Both the position numbers and the translations under genes were made by a program. Shown in pieces: positions 1 through 9,549 of a DNA stretch of 64,000 bases. The stretch is from Rothia aeria (GTDB lineage: Bacteria; Actinomycetota; Actinomycetes; Actinomycetales; Micrococcaceae). Below the pieces are notes generated by a model. It did not search any database. It saw nothing but the letters and a program-made list of their open reading frames with translations, and was not told the origin of the DNA. The stretch spans positions 620,001 to 684,000 of the forward strand of contig AP017895.1 in assembly GCA_002355935.1 (NCBI GenBank), written 5' to 3'. The number at the start of each line of letters is the position of its first letter. Position 1 is the first letter of the stretch.

Positions 1-1
1 A

Positions 2-208
2 CGTGTTAAAAACTTGAAGAAACGCGATTGGGATGCACTTGCTCACTGCGCAGGAATCCCCGAAAAGATGCAGCGGTCTCTGCACAAAACCGCTCTGAAA
101 GCGGCAGCTGGAGTGTTGTGGGACCGGCTACCGTTTACCGGCTCACAACGGTATGGGGTGGAACGGGAATTGAGCCATCGTCGGTGGGAACTTGAGAAGT
201 ATCTATGA
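2..208 (+). CDS. C-terminal fragment of an unidentified protein, possibly HipA-like
   Basis: The frame is open from the window edge and ends at TAG-free sequence closing with TGA after ...WELEKYL, so only about 68 C-terminal residues are visible. The stretch KKRDWDALAHCAGIPEKM resembles the helical end of HipA-type kinases, where a tryptophan/aspartate helix precedes a short 'GIPEK' turn, but the similarity is weak and no catalytic motif is included. No transmembrane segment or cysteine motif is visible. It is separated by about 180 bases from the next gene and is probably not co-transcribed with it. Treat the family name as a guess. Confidence 0.45.
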   Translation, partial: RVKNLKKRDWDALAHCAGIPEKMQRSLHKTALKAAAGVLWDRLPFTGSQRYGVERELSHRRWELEKYL

Positions 209-389
209 TGCCTCGGGCGTGCGCTCAATAGGCTAACCTGTGAGCAGATAAGATTTTCCTACCCCGAGTTCAGTTTTCTTGCTCACCATTGTTAGGGGAG
301 CGGGGCGTGTTGTTGCTTCCTGAGAAAAACACGCTCGCCGTGAAACTGTTGGCACCAGCACCGCCGCAACCAGCGGCGGCAACTACACT

Positions 390-1532
390 GTGCATATGAG
401 TGAGAACAGCATCCAAGACCTGTTGAACCCCGAGGCAGTCACCAAAATTGTAGGCACCCTAGCACCCGCCGGGCCGCGCATCGCCCCCGACAAGATGCGG
501 CAGGCGGTAGAATCTATCCGCGCCGCAGCCGAAGTGTCCGTCGATCACGTGCATCGCATCACCGGGCTTGAAGCTGCTCACAACCTACGCGACTCGCAGG
601 TGCTCGTGACCGACCGCAGCACCTGGGCGAAAGCTAACGCGCAGGCGTTCTCGGTCATGCTCGAACCCGTCTTACGTGCCCCGCTGGAAAAAATAAGGCA
701 GAAAAACCCTGCCGCGCTCAGCATCACCAGGTACGGTATCGCCACCGAAGTCGGCAGTATCCTTGCGTACCTTTCAACCCGCGTGCTCGGACAGTACGAG
801 CCGTATGCGGCACTCGCCGGGTATGGTGCTGCGGGCGGGCGTCTGATGCTGGTGGCACCGAATATTCTGGCGGTTGAAAAAGAGCTCAATGTTGAGCCCG
901 AAGATTTCCGTCTGTGGGTGTGCCTGCACGAGCAGACGCACCGGGTGCAGTTCGCCGCCGCGCCGTGGCTGCGTGACTACTTCCTGAACAAGATCGCGCA
1001 GCTTGGTGATAGCGTGAGCACAGGCTTGAGCATTAAAGACGCGCTCGTCGCCTCCAAAGGCGCCCGCACCGATGAGGCTGATAACGAGCCGCAAATTGGT
1101 GAGCAGCTTGCCGCCCTGGCAAAAACACCCGCCCGTGCCAAACAGATCGCCAGCGAGATCACTGCCGTCATGAGCCTCCTGGAGGGGCACGCGAACGTGA
1201 TCATGGATGCCGTTGACGCCGAGATAGTGCCGACCGTCAAAACAATTCGCCGCCGGTTCAACCGGCGCTCCGAGACGCAGAAACTCGTAACCCGCCTCAT
1301 TTCGCGCCTGCTTGGGCTGCACCGCAAAGCCGCGCAGTACCGCGATGGGCAGAAGTTCGTGCAGCATATTGTGGATGCGGTCGGCATGGAACGCTTCAAC
1401 GTCGTGTGGGAGCGGCCCGAGAACCTGCCGACCGAGCGGGAGATTCACAACCCGGACGCCTGGATGAAGCGCGTGCTGGATGAGGGGTCAGAGGTGACCA
1501 GTGCGGTTAAACATGGAGAAACCACCGAGTAG
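390..1532 (+). CDS. Zincin-like metalloprotease (F420-biosynthesis-associated protein family)
   Basis: A 380-residue protein of the actinobacterial zincin_2 type, often annotated as coenzyme F420 biosynthesis-associated or putative hydrolase. The zinc site is visible as LHEQTHRVQF at residues 179-188 (H180-E181-x-x-H184), in the middle of a helix-rich protein without signal peptide, so it should be cytosolic. It lies directly upstream of tilS and hpt, the usual neighbourhood of this family in Actinobacteria. The start could be GTG 390 or ATG 396; neither has a clear ribosome-binding site. Substrate is unknown; the name reflects family membership only. Confidence 0.8.
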   Translation: MHMSENSIQDLLNPEAVTKIVGTLAPAGPRIAPDKMRQAVESIRAAAEVSVDHVHRITGLEAAHNLRDSQVLVTDRSTWAKANAQAFSVMLEPVLRAPLEKIRQKNPAALSITRYGIATEVGSILAYLSTRVLGQYEPYAALAGYGAAGGRLMLVAPNILAVEKELNVEPEDFRLWVCLHEQTHRVQFAAAPWLRDYFLNKIAQLGDSVSTGLSIKDALVASKGARTDEADNEPQIGEQLAALAKTPARAKQIASEITAVMSLLEGHANVIMDAVDAEIVPTVKTIRRRFNRRSETQKLVTRLISRLLGLHRKAAQYRDGQKFVQHIVDAVGMERFNVVWERPENLPTEREIHNPDAWMKRVLDEGSEVTSAVKHGETTE

Positions 1533-1685
1533 TCCCAGGGCGGGTTATGCGACAAAACCGCGCGACATCTCAATATACCGGCGTGCTTGATAATGCGTAA
1601 TTCGCTGCTGCGTCTGCCGCGAGGATCAAAGGGATTTGCGAATAGATTTTGTCGTAGCGGCATGTACAACAGAGAAGGACAACAC

Positions 1686-2887
1686 ATGCAACATGGACGG
1701 CAGGGGCGGCTGCATCCGGGGTGGGGAAGGCTCGCCGGGAACTGGCTCGCGCGCTGACGAACCTGCTGGGTGAAGGCACCATCAAGGGGACCGGGCGTGC
1801 GCGGCGAGACTCGACCGTATCGCAGCAGGGCGCAGAAACCGAGAAACCCCTCGTGCTGGTTGCATGCAGCGGTGGGCCAGATTCGCTCGCGCTCGCCTGC
1901 ATTGCTGCGCATTTTGCGCGTCGTTCCGATGTGCGTGTGGGCGCCGTCGTGGTCGATCACGGACTGCAAGCCGACTCCGCCGAGGTTGCCGCATCCACCG
2001 CAGAAACCCTCACGAACCTAGGGCTGCACCCTGTGCTCACGGAGCGCGTGCAGGTTCCGCAGGGCACCATGGGCCCCGAAATGGCGGCGCGAACCGCCCG
2101 GTACGGCGCCTTAGAACGCGCGGTGCATAATACCGGCGCACGGGCTGTTCTGCTGGGTCACACCCTTGACGACCAGGCGGAAACCGTGCTCCTGGGGCTT
2201 GGGCGCGGTTCGGGCACACGCTCCCTCGCAGGAATGCCGCCCGTGCGCATCGAAAACGGGGTCACTTACCTGCGCCCCTTCCTCGCGCTGCGCCGCGCCG
2301 ACATGCTGAATGTTTGCGAAGCCGAAGGTGCCGCCCCCTGGAACGACCCCACCAACACCGACCAGACGCTCATGCGCGCGCGTATTCGGCACACTATCCT
2401 GCCGTTCCTGCAAGAGCATCTTGGCGGGGATGTGGCACTCTCCCTGGCGCGAACCGCTGCAGTTGCCGGGCCTGATGCCGAATATTTGGATGCGCTCGCC
2501 GCGGCCGAGTACGCCCGCCTGAAGCTGCCCAACGGGGTTCATCTGTCGGATATTCCCGGGGCTGATACGGTGCCCGGCGACCACTCCACGGAGGCTGTCT
2601 CTGAGAAACCTGCTCCCACAGTTATTGCCCTGAACCGTGCGGAAACGGCAGCACTGCACCCTGCCCTTCGGATGCGCGTGCTCGCCCTGGCGACCCGCGC
2701 CGCGCAGGGGGAGAACCCCGGGTTTGAGCGGCTGCAGGCGCTTGACCAGTTCGTCGCCGAGCACGCCACCGCCGGTCCAGTGCAGCTGCCCGGGCATGTG
2801 AGTGCCTACCGCCGCCGTAGGGTACAAGACCCCCGCACCGGCACCCGCGTGGATGCGCTCGTGCTTCTGGGGCGAAGCGCCTTGTGA
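1686..2887 (+). CDS. tilS: tRNA(Ile)-lysidine synthetase
   Basis: TilS converts C34 of the CAU-anticodon tRNA-Ile into lysidine using ATP and lysine. The N-terminal PP-loop is clear: CSGGPDSLAL, then VVDHGLQ and GHTLDDQAETVL, with a helical C-terminal region typical of the shorter actinobacterial enzymes. The conventional frame opens only at GTG 1721, but ATG 1686 follows a good ribosome-binding site (agaagga, 1673-1679) and reaches the TilS frame if the G run at 1718-1721 is one base longer. I therefore place the start at 1686 and regard the shift as a homopolymer error. The gene is followed by hpt, a conserved tilS-hpt-ftsH order. Confidence 0.9.
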
Positions 2888-3153
2888 GTGGCTCATCGGC
2901 CCCGCCCAGGTAAGGCTTTTCGCTGCGGAGGTTGGGGAATTTGTACACCCTGAAGATCATGAGTGGTTATACCTTACACTTTGCTGACGGTGGCCCTACC
3001 AGCCAAGCCCTGGTACTTGGCGTGTTTGGCGAGGTGTGCTTAACCAGTAGGGTTTAAGTAATACTTAAAGCGAACCAAGAAAATATACCCACCTTGGGGT
3101 GCAACCTCCGGGCGGGTGCGGCGTGAAGACGCCCCGGCGAGAAAGAAGAATCC

Positions 3154-3705
3154 GTGCAGGCTCAAGACGTGCAGGACGATCTGAAGAACGTACTCTTCAC
3201 CAAGGAAGAGATTAATGCGAAAGTTGCCGAGTTGGCGGCGCGCATCGACGAAGATTACGAAGGCAAAGACGTGCTCCTTGTGGGGGTTCTCAAGGGTGCC
3301 ATTATGGTGATGGCAGACCTGTCCCGCGCGCTCAAGGGGCACTACACGATGGACTGGATGGCGGTTTCCTCGTATGGGTCCGGCACGAAATCCTCAGGTG
3401 TGGTTCGTATCCTCAAAGACCTTGATACCGATCTGACCGGTCGGAACGTGCTGATTGTTGAAGACATTATTGATTCCGGGCTGACGCTGGCGTGGCTGCA
3501 GCAGAACCTGATGTCCCGCGGCGCCGCATCCGTTGAAATCTGCGCCCTGCTGCGCAAGCCGAAGGCGGTTAAGACCGACGTAGAGGTCAAATATGTGGGC
3601 TGGGATATCGACCCCGAATTCGTGGTTGGTTACGGGCTTGATTTCGCTGAGAAGTACCGCAACCTGGACTGCGTGGCGACCCTGCACCCGCACGTATACT
3701 CCTAA
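3154..3705 (+). CDS. hpt: Hypoxanthine phosphoribosyltransferase
   Basis: A 183-residue purine-salvage enzyme that joins hypoxanthine or guanine to PRPP. The PRPP-binding signature VLIVEDIIDSGLTL lies at residues 99-112, and the N-terminal 'LKGAIMVMADLSRAL' and C-terminal 'YVGWDIDPEFVVGYGLDFAEKYR' blocks match the family at normal length. The start is GTG 3154, preceded by gagaaagaag. It sits between tilS and ftsH, as in most Gram-positive bacteria, and is followed by a strong hairpin at 3743-3782. Confidence 0.95.
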   Translation: MQAQDVQDDLKNVLFTKEEINAKVAELAARIDEDYEGKDVLLVGVLKGAIMVMADLSRALKGHYTMDWMAVSSYGSGTKSSGVVRILKDLDTDLTGRNVLIVEDIIDSGLTLAWLQQNLMSRGAASVEICALLRKPKAVKTDVEVKYVGWDIDPEFVVGYGLDFAEKYRNLDCVATLHPHVYS

Positions 3706-3742
3706 ACCCTGATCGTGTGCGGCGTGCGCACAAGAGCTTTTG

Positions 3743-3782
3743 GTGCCCGCGCATCCTAATGAAATTCTGGATGCGCGGGCAC
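3743..3782 (+). terminator. Strong hairpin after hpt
   Basis: Fourteen-base arms (gtgcccgcgcatcc / ggatgcgcgggcac) surround a 12-nt loop. There is no T tract, so it may slow or stop transcription without being a textbook terminator. The rest of the 3706-4101 gap holds no gene I can support; it ends with the ftsH promoter region and a taagga ribosome-binding site before TTG 4102. Confidence 0.7.
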
Positions 3783-4101
3783 GCTTATGTCTGCACGCAG
3801 AGCTTCTTGAAACTGTGCGTCACCGCTTAGCCAATCCGCAGCCAGGGGTAAAGGTCTCCCTTGATGAGCTATGAGTTAGAGTTCGACCCGCGTGCTCTTC
3901 AAGAATGGCGGAAATTAGATTTCGTGTTTGTGCGCATACCCCATCCCCGAGCCCTTTTAGCCTTGAGGGGAACTGCCGCTGATGCGGGCGTTCCTTGACG
4001 GGGGTACGGTACATTTAAAGTTGCATCTTTTTACCGTCACGGAATGCTCCGGTATGCTGTGGCGCGTACACGGCAGCCCTAGCACATGTAAGGATTAAGC
4101 G

Positions 4102-6365
4102 TTGGCGCAAAAACCCAATAATTCCCCTGAGAATCGGGACGGCTGGCTTAATAAGCTGATCTTCACCCCATGGTTGTGGGTGATTGTTGGTGCCCTCATT
4201 CTTGTCGCGATTTTCGCGCCGTCAACCTTCGGCTCGGGGAGCCGGCAGGTTGATACGAACGTGGGTATTCAGCTGTTAAACGAGCACAAGGTCAAAAGCG
4301 CAAAAATTTATGATGGCGACCAGCGCGTAGACCTGCAGCTGCATGAGGACTACAAGCAGGGCAGGGATAACTACGGTAAAACCGTCAAGTTCTACTATGT
4401 GCAACCGCGCGCCCATGACGTAGTGAACGCCATGAACGGTGCCGGGCTGGAAAGCTACACGGACCAGCCGGTGGAGAGTAATTTCTTCGGTTCTCTCCTC
4501 TCCCTGTTCGCGCCTCTGCTGATTTTTGGTTTATTCTTCTGGTTCATGGCTGGGCGCATTGGCGGCGGCTCATCGGTGCTGTCGTTCTCAAAGTCGCGCG
4601 CGAAAAAGTTCAACAAAGACAACCCGACCGTGCGTTTCTCCGATGTTGCCGGTGTTGATGAGGCACTGGCCGAGCTTGAAGAGGTGCGCGAGTTCCTTGC
4701 AGAACCCGAAAAGTTCACCCGGCTAGGCGCTAAGATCCCTAAGGGTGTGCTGCTGTACGGCCCTCCCGGCACCGGTAAAACCCTGCTCGCGAAAGCTGTT
4801 GCGGGCGAGGCCGGGGTGCCGTTCTACTCGATTTCCGGTTCTGACTTTGTGGAGATGTTCGTGGGTGTGGGTGCATCCCGTGTGCGTGACCTGTTCAAGG
4901 AAGCGAAGTCTAACCCCGCTGCGATCGTCTTCGTGGACGAGATCGACGCTGTCGGTCGCCGCCGCGGCGTCGGCATGGGCGGCGGCAACGACGAGCGAGA
5001 GCAGACCCTTAACCAGCTGCTTGTTGAGATGGACGGCTTCGACGGCAACTCCAGCGTGATTGTGATTGCCGCGACTAACCGCCCGGATGTGCTCGACCCC
5101 GCCCTGCTGCGTCCGGGGCGTTTCGATCGCCAGATCGGTGTGGATGCGCCCGATATGAAGGGCCGCCAGCGCATCCTTGAGGTGCACGCCGCCGGTAAGC
5201 CGATCGACCGTCGCGTCGATTTGGGGCAGGTCGCTAAACGTACCCCCGGTTTCACGGGTGCAGATTTGGCGAATGTGATGAACGAGGCGGCCCTGCTGAC
5301 CGCCCGCGATAACGGCAACGTGATTGATGACCGCGCTATTGATGAGGCTATCGACCGTGTGATGGCGGGCCCGCAGCGTGCTTCGCGCATCATGAATGAG
5401 CACGAGCGTAAGGTGACTGCGTACCATGAGGGCGGTCACGCACTTGTGGCTGCCGCCCTGCGCAACTCCGCGCCGGTTACCAAGATTACGATTCTGCCGC
5501 GTGGCCGTGCACTGGGTTACACGATGGTAATGCCGCAGGATGATAAGTACTCGACCACACGCCACGAGCTGCTGGACCAGATGGCCTATGCGATGGGTGG
5601 CCGTGCGGCTGAGGAAATCGTATTCCACGATCCTTCCACGGGGGCTGCGAACGATATTCAGAAGGCGAGCGATACCGCGCGCAAGATGGTGACCGACTAC
5701 GGTATGAGCGCCCTGCTGGGGTCGGTGAAGCTCGGCAGCGACGACACCGAACCGTTCATGGGCGGCGACCCTTCGGCGGCACGTAACTACTCTGACGCGA
5801 CCGCCTACAAGATCGACACCGAGGTGCGTAAACTTCTGGAAGAAGCTCATGATGAGGCTTTCCAGATTCTCGTGGAAAACCGCGATGTGCTTGACCGCCT
5901 GGCGTTCGCCCTGCTGGAGAAAGAGACCCTGCTGGAGAACGAGATCGCGGAGATTTTCAAGGATGTGCGTAAGCGCCCTGAACGCGAGCACTGGTACTCC
6001 AAGGAAGGCCGCGAACGCACCGACATTCCGCCGGTGAAAGCCCCGAGCGAGCTCAAAGCCCAAGCGGAAGCACAGCAGAAGCAGCAGGAACTTACCGGCT
6101 CTGCCCAGGAGCCTCCCACCGCCCCCACCAAACAGGCGGCAGCAGGCGACACGCCGGTGACTTCAACCGCGCCAGCAGACACCCCCGGGCCGGATAGCTC
6201 ACCGGAAGAAGACCCGACCGTGGCCATCCCCCGCAGCGTGGACAGGGCCGGGGCGGGGTGTCTCAGCAGCCCCCGTACCGCAGCCCGTACAACCCGCAGA
6301 ACCGCCCCGGACAGAACGGTCCGAACCGGCAGAACCCCCACGGAGGCTCAGATGAGCGAGGCTAA
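4102..6365 (+). CDS. ftsH: ATP-dependent zinc metalloprotease FtsH
   Basis: Membrane-anchored AAA+ protease that degrades membrane and regulatory proteins. Two N-terminal membrane segments (about residues 20-40 and 132-152) bracket a small extracytoplasmic domain. Walker A GPPGTGKT is at 220-227, Walker B VFVDEID follows, the SRH motif is present, and the zinc site HEGGH is at 442-446. TTG start with taagga upstream. As read, the frame runs on into folE, but inserting one C in the run at 6228-6232 gives a Pro/Gln-rich tail (...[18 protein letters not shown]...) ending at TAA 6365. The tail then overlaps folE by 14 nt and contains the motif DPTVAIPP, also found in other proteins of this window. 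The apparent FtsH-FolE fusion is therefore an artefact. Confidence 0.93.
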
Positions 6366-6938
6366 CGGCTCGGCTGTGGATAAGCCGCGCATTGAGGCGG
6401 CGGTGCGGGAAATCCTGCTGGCAATTGGTGAAGACCCGGATCGTGACGGTTTGCAGGACACCCCGGCGAGAGTGGCTCGCGCCTACGAGGAGTTTTTCTC
6501 GGGTCTGCACGCCGACCCGGCCGATGTGCTGGGTACGACCTTCGATATTGCCCATTCCGAGATGGTGCTGGTGAAGGATATCCCGTTCTATTCCACGTGT
6601 GAGCATCACTTGGTGCCTTTCCACGGGGTGGCGCATGTTGGGTATATTCCTGGGGCTGACGGCAAGGTGACGGGGCTGAGCAAGCTGGCGCGGGTGCTTG
6701 AGGTGTATGCGCGTCGCCCCAGGTGCAGGAGCGGCTGACTACGCAGGTGGTGGAGGCGCTGGAGGAGCACTTAAACCCGCGCGGTGCGATCGTTGTGGTT
6801 GAGGCCGAGCATATGTGCATGTCGATGCGCGGTGTGCGCAAACCCGGTGCGAAAACCGTCACGAGTGCGGTGCGCGGGCAGCTTAAGAACGCGGCAACTC
6901 GTGCCGAGGCGATGAGCCTGATCTTCTCGAAGCAGTAG
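6352..6938 (+). CDS. folE: GTP cyclohydrolase I
   Basis: First enzyme of folate (tetrahydropterin) synthesis, converting GTP to dihydroneopterin triphosphate. Zinc ligands and active-site blocks are visible: [10 protein letters not shown], then [13 protein letters not shown] near the end. The start ATG 6352 lies inside the last codons of ftsH, implying translational coupling. The reading frame breaks in the CCCC run at 6717-6720; one more C joins EVYARRPQVQERL to the remainder and gives a normal-length protein ending SLIFSKQ. The folP-folB-folK genes that should follow immediately are 5.5 kb away, separated by an accessory island. Confidence 0.92.
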
Positions 6939-6963
6939 CTTTCGACCCAGCTGCTTCGCTCAT

Positions 6964-7017
6964 ACGCGGGCAGGTGAGGTGCTCCGAGCCTTTCGGACAC
7001 ACCTTACCTGCCCGCGT
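6964..7017 (+). terminator. Hairpin at the end of the ftsH-folE operon
   Basis: Arms acgcgggcaggtgaggtg and its near-perfect complement enclose a short loop 25 bases after the folE stop. It is followed by caaactttgg, not a clean T tract. It separates folE from the Cas12 gene. Confidence 0.6.
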
Positions 7018-7170
7018 CAAACTTTGGTGGGTTGGTAATCCCAGCTGTGTCGGAATATAAAACATGGGTGGGCATCTTCGGAGTATGTGACGATGTGGAG
7101 GGCACACACCCTAAAATCCTTTACTATTAGGGAGTGAGTTCTGAGGTATGGTCTGAGGAAGGAGGAACTT

Positions 7171-8808
7171 ATGGCTACTACTGATAAGAAGGATAAGGAT
7201 AGAGAAAAACTTCGAGCGTATAAGTTCCGTCTTGACCCAAATCAAGCTCAGACTACCGCTCTCTATCAGGCAGTCGGTGCGGCTCGGTATACATACAATA
7301 TGCTCACCGCATATAACTCAGAAGTGAATAGACTTCGTGATGATTATTGGAAGAAACGCCATGACGAGGGTATCTCCGACGCAGATATTAAAAAAGAACT
7401 TAAAGCGCTTGCCAAAGAAGATAAACGCTATAAGCAGTTAAAATATGGAGCGTTTAGCACCCAGTACTTAACACCTGAAAGAGATCGTCATAAAGATGCT
7501 GCTCTCCGTATCAAAAATGGCGAAGATCCGTCAGTTGTGTGGAACCAAGAGACGGAGCGATCGGCTAATCCGTGGCTTCACACCGTAAATCGCAGGGTGC
7601 TGGTGAGCGGTCTGCAAAATGCGAGTGATGCTTGGGACAATTTCTGGGATTCCCGTATGGGTAAACGCGCTGGGCGTTTGGTGGGTACACCGCGTTTCAA
7701 GAAGAAAGGTGTTTCGCGGGATTCTTTTACGGTTCCAGCAGCGAAGGAAAAGGAAAAGATGGGCGCTTACGGCGCCGCGTATCTGCGAGGGGAACCTGCC
7801 TACAAGCAGGGGCGACGTAAGATTACAGACTATCGTCATGTGCGGTTATCTTATCTAGGTACTATACGCACCTTTAACTCGACCAAGCCACTAGTGAAAG
7901 CGGTTGCAGCTGGCGCTAAGATTCGTAGCTATACGGTCTCCCGTAATGCTGACCGCTGGTATGTATCTTTCTTAGTGAAGTTTTCGGAGCCTATACGTCG
8001 TTCTGCAACAAAGCGTGCTCGTGCTGCTGGTTCTGTAGGTGTTGATTTGGGAGTTAAGTACCTGGCGTCACTTTCAGATTCTGAGGCTCCACAACGTTTC
8101 CCGAATCTAAAATTTGTCGAAGGACTGCCTAGCCTTGAGAACCCGCGCTGGAGTGGGACAAGCTCGCGACGGCTGCGTAAGCTACAGCGTGCTCTAGCAC
8201 GTTCTCAGAAAGGGTCGAATCGACGTTCCCGTTTAGTGAAGCAGATAGCTCGGTTGCACCATATGACGGCGTTGCGTCGTGAGTCGAATCTGCATCAGCT
8301 GACGAAAAAACTTGCTACCGGGTATACCCTGGTAGGGTTTGAAGATTTGAATGTTTCCGGTATGACCGCCTCTGCGAAGGGGACGGTTGAGAATCCGGGG
8401 AAGAATGTTGCCCAAAAGTCTGGTTTGAACCGGGTAGTTTTGGATGCGGCATTCGGCGTGTTCCGTAACCAGTTGGAGTATAAGGCTGTCTGGTATGGTT
8501 CTGCGTTTGAGAAGGTTAACCGTTATTTTGCTTCGTCGCAGACGTGTTCGGAGTGCGGGAGGAAAGCGAAAACCAAGCTGACTCTGCGCGACCGTGTCTT
8601 CGACTGTGTGTACTGTGGGAATATGATGGATCGTGATTTTAATGCGGCCGTCAATATTTGCCGTGAGGCGCAGAGGCTTTTTGACGAAAAACTCGCCTCA
8701 GAAGATGGGGAGAGTCTAAACGGACGTGGAAGTCGAGGCGCTCTTCGGGGTGCTAAGACTGTAGAAGCGTCAAGACCACCTGCGAGTCATCGTAGAGGGT
8801 CACCGTAG
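7171..8808 (+). CDS. TnpB-like Cas12 effector, candidate type V-U4 (Cas12n/c2c9)
   Basis: A 545-residue RNA-guided-nuclease-type protein. The C-terminal half has all three RuvC motifs: GVDLGVKYLASL (D292), VGFEDLNVSGM (E391) and DRDFNAAVNI (D489). A four-cysteine zinc finger lies between the last two (C459, C462, C479, C482). The N-terminal OrfB-type helix region starts KLRAYKFRLDPNQAQTTALYQ. All catalytic residues are intact, so it should be an active DNase. It is longer than most TnpB proteins (about 400) and is followed after 88 bases by a CRISPR array. No TnpA-like transposase or inverted repeats are visible. A CRISPR-linked TnpB relative of this type from Rothia was, as I recall, the reference for subtype V-U4 (c2c9), later named Cas12n; the assignment needs a search. 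ATG 7171 follows a strong aaggagg. Base composition is visibly more AT-rich than its neighbours, suggesting acquisition. Confidence 0.8.
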   Translation: MATTDKKDKDREKLRAYKFRLDPNQAQTTALYQAVGAARYTYNMLTAYNSEVNRLRDDYWKKRHDEGISDADIKKELKALAKEDKRYKQLKYGAFSTQYLTPERDRHKDAALRIKNGEDPSVVWNQETERSANPWLHTVNRRVLVSGLQNASDAWDNFWDSRMGKRAGRLVGTPRFKKKGVSRDSFTVPAAKEKEKMGAYGAAYLRGEPAYKQGRRKITDYRHVRLSYLGTIRTFNSTKPLVKAVAAGAKIRSYTVSRNADRWYVSFLVKFSEPIRRSATKRARAAGSVGVDLGVKYLASLSDSEAPQRFPNLKFVEGLPSLENPRWSGTSSRRLRKLQRALARSQKGSNRRSRLVKQIARLHHMTALRRESNLHQLTKKLATGYTLVGFEDLNVSGMTASAKGTVENPGKNVAQKSGLNRVVLDAAFGVFRNQLEYKAVWYGSAFEKVNRYFASSQTCSECGRKAKTKLTLRDRVFDCVYCGNMMDRDFNAAVNICREAQRLFDEKLASEDGESLNGRGSRGALRGAKTVEASRPPASHRRGSP

Positions 8809-8896
8809 ATGAGTAATCGTCTACCCATCCATTGCATTATGCACGCAACTGAATAGAGTTTTGCAGACATGCGGACGTTATACCTAGTCAGCAAGC
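8809..8896 (+). promoter_or_regulatory. CRISPR leader and possible scaffold/tracrRNA segment
   Basis: The 88 bases between effector stop and first repeat contain no ORF. Three short segments match the reverse complement of the CRISPR repeat in the same order as in the repeat: acccat at 8823-8828, tgcacgc at 8840-8846 (one 2-nt gap relative to the repeat) and gcagac at 8863-8868. A possible promoter, TTGCAT (8833-8838) and TAGAGT 16 nt later (8855-8860), could drive the array. Function is inferred from position and pairing only. Confidence 0.4.
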
Positions 8897-9410
8897 GTCT
8901 GCCCCGCGTGTGCATGGGTGGTTCCATAAAGCCCGCTTGGGATTTGGCGCTCAATGCGTCTGCCCCGCGTGTGCATGGGTGGTTCCTCATCAACGGCCAG
9001 CAACCAGGGCGCTTCGGAGTCTGCCCCGCGTGTGCATGGGTGGTTCCTAGAGGCTAAGGTTCCTGGGGGCCGGGCGGCGTCTGCCCCGCGTGTGCATGGG
9101 TGGTTCCGGTCGCCGCTGCCGCCAAAACTATAGCAATTTGTCTGCCCGCGTGTGCATGGGTGGTTCCTTCCAGACCGCAGGCACCAACTACGAGGCTGCG
9201 TCTGCCCCGCGTGTGCATGGGTGGTTCCCCTCTCATCAGTGACCATCTCAGGAATTTTGAGTCTGCCCCGCGTGTGCATGGGTGGTTCCGAATTCACGGC
9301 CTGCTTTCCACAGGTCAGAGTGTCTGCCCGCGTGTGCATGGGTGGTTCCATCTACGTTATCCGCGGAACACGTCAGCAACGGTCTGCCCCGCGTGTGCAT
9401 GGGTGGTTCC
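8897..9410 (+). CRISPR. CRISPR array, 9 repeats and 8 spacers
   Basis: Repeats start at 8897, 8958, 9019, 9079, 9140, 9200, 9261, 9322 and 9382. Each is 29 nt and begins gtctgccccgcgtg and ends gggtggttcc; the fifth and eighth are 28 nt because the CCCC run reads CCC, matching the homopolymer contraction seen elsewhere. Seven spacers are 32 nt, one (9048-9078) is 31, and all differ. The repeat design (29/32, central G/C palindrome) is like type I-E arrays of Actinobacteria, yet no Cascade, cas3, cas1 or cas2 gene lies in the window. All repeats are otherwise identical, so no degenerate end shows orientation; the I-E-like polarity puts the leader on the effector side. A further 32 bases after the last repeat could be a terminal spacer lacking its repeat. 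Confidence 0.97.
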
Positions 9411-9549
9411 AAGCCGCACGATCATCCGGGCGGTTTCGCGTTTGTCCTTCGACATCCGACCCTCACCCCCCTTCCCGCTATAAACCCCTCACGCGACTAA
9501 ACAATAGGAACGTGAGATGCGGGGTATTTATGGTGTACAGCGGCTAAGG

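Noticed and set aside
4102-6738. A single FtsH-FolE fusion protein of 878 residues
   Set aside because: One added C at 6228-6232 restores a natural FtsH tail and stop overlapping an independent folE start. The fusion results from the same homopolymer contraction seen elsewhere.
7063-7071. A 9-base match to the CRISPR repeat (catgggtgg) upstream of the Cas12 gene
   Set aside because: It has no flanking similarity to the repeat and is short enough to be chance.
7171-8808. Calling the effector gene an ordinary IS605/IS607 insertion
   Set aside because: No transposase, no terminal subterminal palindromes or target-site features are visible, the protein is longer than typical TnpB, and a CRISPR array follows directly. 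A search could still overturn this.
9443-9480. A degenerate tenth CRISPR repeat after the last spacer-length segment
   Set aside because: The sequence tgtccttcgacatccgac shares too few positions with the repeat.
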